Below are positions 13,256 to 16,739 of a stretch of DNA of 16,739 nucleotides, piece after piece. Every line of letters begins with the position of its first letter. Positions within the stretch are counted from its first letter, which is position 1. Under the pieces are notes generated by a model, which searched no databases, was not told the DNA's origin, and was given only the letters and a program-made list of their open reading frames with translations. This stretch comes from Anaerolineales bacterium (GTDB lineage Bacteria; Chloroflexota; Anaerolineae; Anaerolineales; E44-bin32), in the NCBI GenBank assembly GCA_023250385.1, contig JAHFAU010000023.1, positions 1-16,739 of the forward strand, in the 5' to 3' direction. The position numbers and the translations under genes are program-made.

Positions 13256-13869
13256 ATCCGGAACAGGAGCTCAAGTCGGTTGCCGATCAGGTGATGGTGT
13301 GCACCGATTGCAAGCTGCACGCCTCGCGCAAACTTGCGGTGCCGGGCGAGGGGCCGGCGAACGCCGAACTCGTGTTTATCGGCGAGGGCCCAGGTTTTCA
13401 TGAGAACGAGCAGGGCCGCCCATTTGTCGGCGCGGCGGGGAGTTTCCTGGAGGAGCTGCTGGCCTCGATCGGGATGAAGCGGGAGCAGGTCTATATCACA
13501 AACATTGTGAAGTGCCGACCGCCGGGCAACCGCGATCCGCAACCTCAGGAGATCCAAGCTTGTTCCGATTACCTGGATCGTCAGATTCGGACCATCAATC
13601 CGAAAGTCATTGTCACTCTGGGGCGCTTCTCGATGGCGCGCTTCATTCCCAACGCTCGCATCTCAGCCATCCATGGCCGGGCCCAGCGAGTTGGCGGCCG
13701 GACGGTCGTCGCCATGTATCATCCGGCGGCCGCACTTCACCAGCCTTCCCTGCGCCGCACGATCGAGCAAGACTTCGCCCGCCTGCCGACCCTGATCGCC
13801 AAGGCCGGCCAGCCCGCGCCGACCGAGCAAGCTCCGCCAGCAAACATCCAGCAATTGAGCCTGTTCTAA
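13252..13869 (+). CDS. udg: Family 4 uracil-DNA glycosylase with iron-sulfur cluster and C-terminal clamp-binding motif
   Basis: This 205-residue enzyme removes uracil from DNA at the start of base excision repair. Four cysteines, Cys17, Cys20, Cys88 and Cys104, fit the 4Fe-4S ligands of family 4. The uracil-binding motif GEGPGFHENEQGRPFVGAAG (44-63) is present (the usual form is GEAPG or GEGPG), as are ITNIVKCRPPGNRDP and the second catalytic motif MYHPAAAL. The last residues are QQLSLF, a match to the QL(S/D)LF motif that binds the bacterial sliding clamp, after a disordered Pro/Ala/Gln linker. The GTG at 13252 overlaps the rimI stop (GTGA), with GGGAGG 11 nt or so upstream. The 95 bp that follow hold no gene or clear terminator. 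Confidence 0.94.
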   Translation: MNPEQELKSVADQVMVCTDCKLHASRKLAVPGEGPANAELVFIGEGPGFHENEQGRPFVGAAGSFLEELLASIGMKREQVYITNIVKCRPPGNRDPQPQEIQACSDYLDRQIRTINPKVIVTLGRFSMARFIPNARISAIHGRAQRVGGRTVVAMYHPAAALHQPSLRRTIEQDFARLPTLIAKAGQPAPTEQAPPANIQQLSLF

Positions 13870-13964
13870 TGGCCCGCCGCTCAGCCGGACCGCGTGGAAT
13901 GGGTTTCGACCGTCGCCCACGCCTGCCGGACCCATCCGGATGAACGGCACCCCGAGGAATTGTT

Positions 13965-15314
13965 GTGTCTGATCAAATGAATCACCAAGCGGATCAGCTG
14001 CCGCCTGCGGCTCAACAGTTGGTACAGAAGTTCACCAGCCGGCGCGCCACGATTGGGGTGGTCGGCCTGGGATATGTCGGCTTGCCGCTGGCGCTCGTCC
14101 TGGCAGAGGCCGGGTACCGGGTATTGGGAGTCGATCGCGATCCGCAGAAGGTCGATCGGATCAATCATGGGACCAGCTACGTGATGGACGTGCCGGCGAG
14201 CGCGGTGGCGGCCGCGGTGCAGGGCGGCAAATTTTCCGCCACTACTTCCTACGCCGATTTGGCCGCGGCCGATGGAGTGAGCATCTGCGTCCCGACTCCG
14301 CTGCGCAAGACCGGTGATCCCGACCTCTCCTACATTCTGGACGCAGCCCGAGCCCTCCAGCCGGCACTGCACTCCCCGATGGCGATCGTTCTTGAATCGA
14401 CCACCTATCCCGGAACGACCCGGGAGCTGCTGCTGCCGGAACTGGAGAATTCGGGGCTGAAAGTCGGGCAGGATTTGTTCCTGGCCTTCTCTCCCGAACG
14501 GCTCGATCCGGCCCGCACCGATTGGACCACTCGCAATACACCCAAAGTCATTGGTGGGGTCACCCCGGCCTGTACTGCAGTGGCCGGCGCCATGTACGGG
14601 CAGGCGATCGAATCTATCGTACGGGTCTCCTCGACCGAGGTCGCCGAGATGACCAAGCTGCTGGAGAACACCTTCCGGGCAGTGAACATCGCCCTGGTCA
14701 ATGAGATGGCAATCGTGTGCGATCGGCTCGGGTTGGACGTCTGGGAGGTAATCGAGGCGGCCGCCACCAAGCCGTTCGGATTCATGAAGTTCACGCCCGG
14801 TCCGGGGCTGGGTGGACACTGCATCCCGATTGATCCGCTGTACCTCTCTTGGAAGTTGAAGAGCGTTAAATACAATGCTCGTTTCATCGAGCTGGCCAGC
14901 GAGATCAACACCGGCATGCCGCGCTACGTCGTGCAGCGGGTGCAAGACGCACTCAATCAGCACGGCCGGGCGCTGCACGGTTCGCAAGTGCTGGTGCTCG
15001 GGGTCGCATTCAAGGCTGGCGTATCCGATACTCGCGAGTCTCCGGCGCTGGATGTGATCGGATTGCTGAAGGAAAAGGGTGCGGAGGTCAGCTACTACGA
15101 TCCGCACGTCCCTGAAGTGCAAGACGAGGGCTGGGGGCTCCGTTCGGTTGCCGACCCGCTCAAGGCCGCCCAGGGAGCCGATTGCGTAGTGATTGTCACC
15201 GACCACGGCGGGGTGGATTATCTCGGTATCGCGCAGGCCGCCGCGCTGGTGTTTGATGCCCGCAACGCCCTGGCCGGCGTGAATATCGGAGACGGCAGGA
15301 TCATCCGGCTGTGA
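13965..15314 (+). CDS. UDP-glucose/GDP-mannose dehydrogenase family protein, probably UDP-N-acetylglucosamine 6-dehydrogenase (WbpA-like)
   Basis: This 449-residue cytoplasmic enzyme oxidises C6 of a UDP-sugar to a carboxylate in two NAD-dependent steps. The NAD-binding motif is GVVGLGYVG (31-39). ESTTYPGTT (144-152), FSPERLDP (175-182), KLLENTFRAVN (231-241, with the catalytic Lys231 and Asn235) and GLGGHCIPIDPLYLSW (281-296) with catalytic Cys286 follow. The pairing of ESTTYPGTT and HCIPIDPxYLSWK resembles WbpA and related UDP-GlcNAc dehydrogenases more than UDP-glucose dehydrogenase, but the substrate stays uncertain. The C-terminal domain holds VLVLGVAFKAGVSDTRESPA. Start: the GTG at 13965 has GAGGA 6 nt upstream; the ATG at 13977 is an alternative. 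First gene of a polysaccharide cluster. Confidence 0.92.
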   Translation: MSDQMNHQADQLPPAAQQLVQKFTSRRATIGVVGLGYVGLPLALVLAEAGYRVLGVDRDPQKVDRINHGTSYVMDVPASAVAAAVQGGKFSATTSYADLAAADGVSICVPTPLRKTGDPDLSYILDAARALQPALHSPMAIVLESTTYPGTTRELLLPELENSGLKVGQDLFLAFSPERLDPARTDWTTRNTPKVIGGVTPACTAVAGAMYGQAIESIVRVSSTEVAEMTKLLENTFRAVNIALVNEMAIVCDRLGLDVWEVIEAAATKPFGFMKFTPGPGLGGHCIPIDPLYLSWKLKSVKYNARFIELASEINTGMPRYVVQRVQDALNQHGRALHGSQVLVLGVAFKAGVSDTRESPALDVIGLLKEKGAEVSYYDPHVPEVQDEGWGLRSVADPLKAAQGADCVVIVTDHGGVDYLGIAQAAALVFDARNALAGVNIGDGRIIRL

Positions 15315-15315
15315 C

Positions 15316-15340
15316 CCCGTCACTCCTGCGAGTGGACGGG
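15316..15340 (+). other. Hairpin between dehydrogenase and epimerase genes
   Basis: CCCGTCACTC (15316-15325) pairs with GAGTGGACGGG (15330-15340) around the loop CTGC with one bulged G, immediately after the dehydrogenase stop. No T tract follows, so it is not a standard terminator; it may stabilise mRNA ends or lower expression of the downstream gene, whose ATG lies 14 nt later. Function is a guess. Confidence 0.4.
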
Positions 15341-15354
15341 CGGCATGAGAGCTG

Positions 15355-16332
15355 ATGGGACGCTACCTGGTAACCGGCGCGGCCGGGTTCATCGGCGCCC
15401 GGGTGGCAGAGCTGCTCCTGGAAACGGGCCATCGGGTGAGCGGGCTGGACGATCTCAATCGCGCCTATGATCCCCGGCTGAAAGAATACCGCCTCGCTCG
15501 CCTGAAAAATTCCCCAGGGTTCGAGTTCGCGCAAGTCGATATCAGTGACCGTTCTGCGCTCGCCCAAGCGTGGGGGGAGCAGAAGTTTGAGGCAGTCTTG
15601 AATATTGCCGCCCGTGCCGGAGTCCGGGCGAGCGTGCGCAGCCCATGGGAGTATGCCCAGACCAACGTGCTCGGGCTGATCAACCTCCTGGAGCTGTGCC
15701 GGGAGCGCGGAGTCGCCAAGCTGGTTCAGGCCTCGACCTCCAGCCTATATGGGGCGAACACGCCGCGGCCCTTCCTGGAGGAGGCCCCGATCTCGCGGCC
15801 GCTGTCGCCGTACGCCGCGACCAAAGGGGCGGCCGAGCTGCTGACCCATGCCTACCATCACCTGCATGGACTGGACGTCAGCGTGCTGCGCTACTTCACG
15901 GTGTATGGCCCCGCTGGCCGACCCGACATGAGCATCTTTCGATTCATTCAGTGGATCGCCGAGGACCGGCCGCTCCGGCTCTATGGGGATGGCCAGCAGG
16001 CGCGTGACTTCACCTATGTAAATGACACCGCCCGCGGGACTGTCGCCGCGCTGCGGCCCATTGGCTATGAAGTGATCAACCTGGGCGGGGATCGCCCCTG
16101 GACGTTGATGGAGGCGATCCATCGAATCGAGGAACTGCTGGGGAAACAGGCCCGCTTGGAGCGCCATCCCCCGGCGGCGGCGGATGTGCCCGCCACCTGG
16201 GCCGCGATCGGGAAGGCGCGGCGGTTGTTGGAGTGGGAGCCGAAGGTCGATTTTGGGGCCGGCCTGGAATTAACAATCCGCTGGTACTTGCAGGAGCGAG
16301 AGTGGGCCAAGGAGGTCGATACCTCTGACTAG
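15355..16332 (+). CDS. NAD-dependent nucleotide-sugar epimerase, UDP-glucuronate 4-epimerase-like
   Basis: This 325-residue extended short-chain dehydrogenase inverts C4 of a UDP-sugar. The NAD-binding motif GAAGFIG (8-14) follows the first strand, and LDDLN (31-35) would bind the adenosine ribose. The active site is SPYAATKGAAE with Tyr153 and Lys157, and STSSLYG (128-134) supplies the catalytic Ser/Thr. AARAGVRASVRSPWEYAQTN (the AGVR motif) is typical of UDP-glucuronate and UDP-hexuronate 4-epimerases, and RYFTVYGPAGRPDM and GDGQQARDFTYVND are family signatures. With the upstream dehydrogenase it could convert UDP-GlcNAcA or UDP-GlcA into the galacto form. The ribosome site at 15355 is modest (GAGAG, about 3 nt upstream). 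The gene end contains AAGGAGG at 16309-16315, which may serve the next gene. Confidence 0.92.
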   Translation: MGRYLVTGAAGFIGARVAELLLETGHRVSGLDDLNRAYDPRLKEYRLARLKNSPGFEFAQVDISDRSALAQAWGEQKFEAVLNIAARAGVRASVRSPWEYAQTNVLGLINLLELCRERGVAKLVQASTSSLYGANTPRPFLEEAPISRPLSPYAATKGAAELLTHAYHHLHGLDVSVLRYFTVYGPAGRPDMSIFRFIQWIAEDRPLRLYGDGQQARDFTYVNDTARGTVAALRPIGYEVINLGGDRPWTLMEAIHRIEELLGKQARLERHPPAAADVPATWAAIGKARRLLEWEPKVDFGAGLELTIRWYLQEREWAKEVDTSD

Positions 16333-16360
16333 CCAGCCGGTTAGCAATTCGGCGGGCCCG

Positions 16361-16739
16361 GTGGCAGCTGCGCTGCTACAGCGAGGGCCATTCGGCCGGA
16401 TGCTCCGCAATCCGCTGATGCAGCGGGTGATGCGCAATTCGGGTTACCTCTTCACCGGCAGCACTCTTTCCGCCGCGATGAGCATGCTGCAAGGAATCCT
16501 GGCGGCCCGGCTGCTTGGAGTGCAGGCTTTCGGAGTCTTGGGAATCATCACCGTCTTTGCGAGCGTGATCAATCGGTTGACCTCTTTCCGGATGAGCGAG
16601 ATGGTCGTGAACTACGTCGGCGAGTTCAGCTCGCGGGATGAAAAATCCCGGGCGGCCGCGACAGTCAAGGCCGCGGCGGTGGCCGAGGCGGTCAGCTCGG
16701 GTCTGGCGTTCGCCATAATCGTGATCCTCGCCCCGGTGG
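16361..16739 (+). CDS. Wzx-like polysaccharide flippase, N-terminal part (cut by window end)
   Basis: The reading frame is open to the end of the window. The translated part contains MRNSGYLFTGSTLSAAMSML, then LAARLLGVQAFGVLGIITVFASVIN and VNYVGEFSSRDE, the usual first two helices of lipopolysaccharide/oligosaccharide flippases (MATE/MVF superfamily), which move lipid-linked sugar repeat units across the membrane. The start is uncertain. GTG at 16361 has only a GGCGGG-like ribosome site; ATG at 16400 is shorter. The strongest ribosome site, AAGGAGG at 16309-16315, points to a position near 16325, where the frame has CTG, which would give MTSQPVSNSAGP at the N terminus and overlap the epimerase by 8 nt. 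About 300 or more residues lie beyond the window. Confidence 0.8.
   Translation, partial: MAAALLQRGPFGRMLRNPLMQRVMRNSGYLFTGSTLSAAMSMLQGILAARLLGVQAFGVLGIITVFASVINRLTSFRMSEMVVNYVGEFSSRDEKSRAAATVKAAAVAEAVSSGLAFAIIVILAPV

Noticed and set aside
13870..13964. Inverted segments (GCGTGG with CCACGC, ATGGGT with ACCCAT) between the glycosylase and dehydrogenase genes
   Set aside because: The arms are short, mutually overlapping and have no T tract or known regulatory form. I see no supported terminator, promoter or RNA gene here.
13881..15323. A 480-codon open frame on the minus strand, longer than the dehydrogenase gene opposite
   Set aside because: It is antisense to a dehydrogenase with all catalytic motifs intact. 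Its translation is rich in Arg, Gly, His and Gln with no recognisable domain, as expected for a codon-position shadow in GC-rich DNA.

Overview
The window is a dense, GC-rich (roughly 60 percent by eye) bacterial chromosome segment with short intergenic gaps, frequent GTG and TTG starts, four predicted lipoproteins and no tRNA, rRNA, CRISPR array, phage gene or insertion sequence. An FMN riboswitch controlling a RibXY-type transporter, a divergent pst cluster with two PstB ATPases, a four-cysteine family 4 uracil-DNA glycosylase and a DUF4349 lipoprotein together suggest Chloroflexota, perhaps Anaerolineae-like. That is an inference from gene content, not a phylogenetic placement.

Layout. (1) 1-910, plus strand: the 3' end of prmC, then tsaC, the first enzyme of tRNA t6A synthesis. 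(2) 907-5189, minus strand, read right to left: pstS-pstC-pstA-pstB plus a distal secreted alpha/beta-hydrolase lipoprotein, nearly all junctions touching or overlapping. (3) 5279-6735, plus strand: a second pstB and phoU, divergent from pstS across an 89-bp spacer. (4) 6736-9676, plus strand: promoter, FMN riboswitch, two tandem intrinsic terminators, then permease (ribX), lipoprotein binding protein (ribY) and ATPase, closed by a bidirectional terminator. (5) 9749-11528, minus strand: a DUF4349 lipoprotein and a calcineurin-like phosphoesterase. (6) 11611-13869, plus strand: tsaE-tsaB-rimI-uracil-DNA glycosylase, the last three tightly coupled. (7) 13965 to the end, plus strand: the start of a surface polysaccharide cluster with a nucleotide-sugar dehydrogenase, a nucleotide-sugar 4-epimerase and the first part of a Wzx-like flippase.

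How the parts work together. The phosphate cluster supplies a complete Pst importer plus PhoU, but with two different ATPases. Their motif losses are complementary: the minus-strand PstB has Ala where the Q-loop Gln belongs but an intact LSGGQ, while the plus-strand PstB keeps the Q-loop but has LSLGE in place of LSGGQ. If they pair, all the losses fall in one composite ATP site and the other stays canonical, as in asymmetric heterodimeric ABC proteins. This is the most unusual candidate system in the window. The rib locus looks like flavin uptake switched off by FMN. The tsaC, tsaE and tsaB genes cover three of the four bacterial t6A genes; tsaD is not here. Several promoters place the -10 element only 7 to 12 nt before the start codon, suggesting leaderless or nearly leaderless mRNAs.
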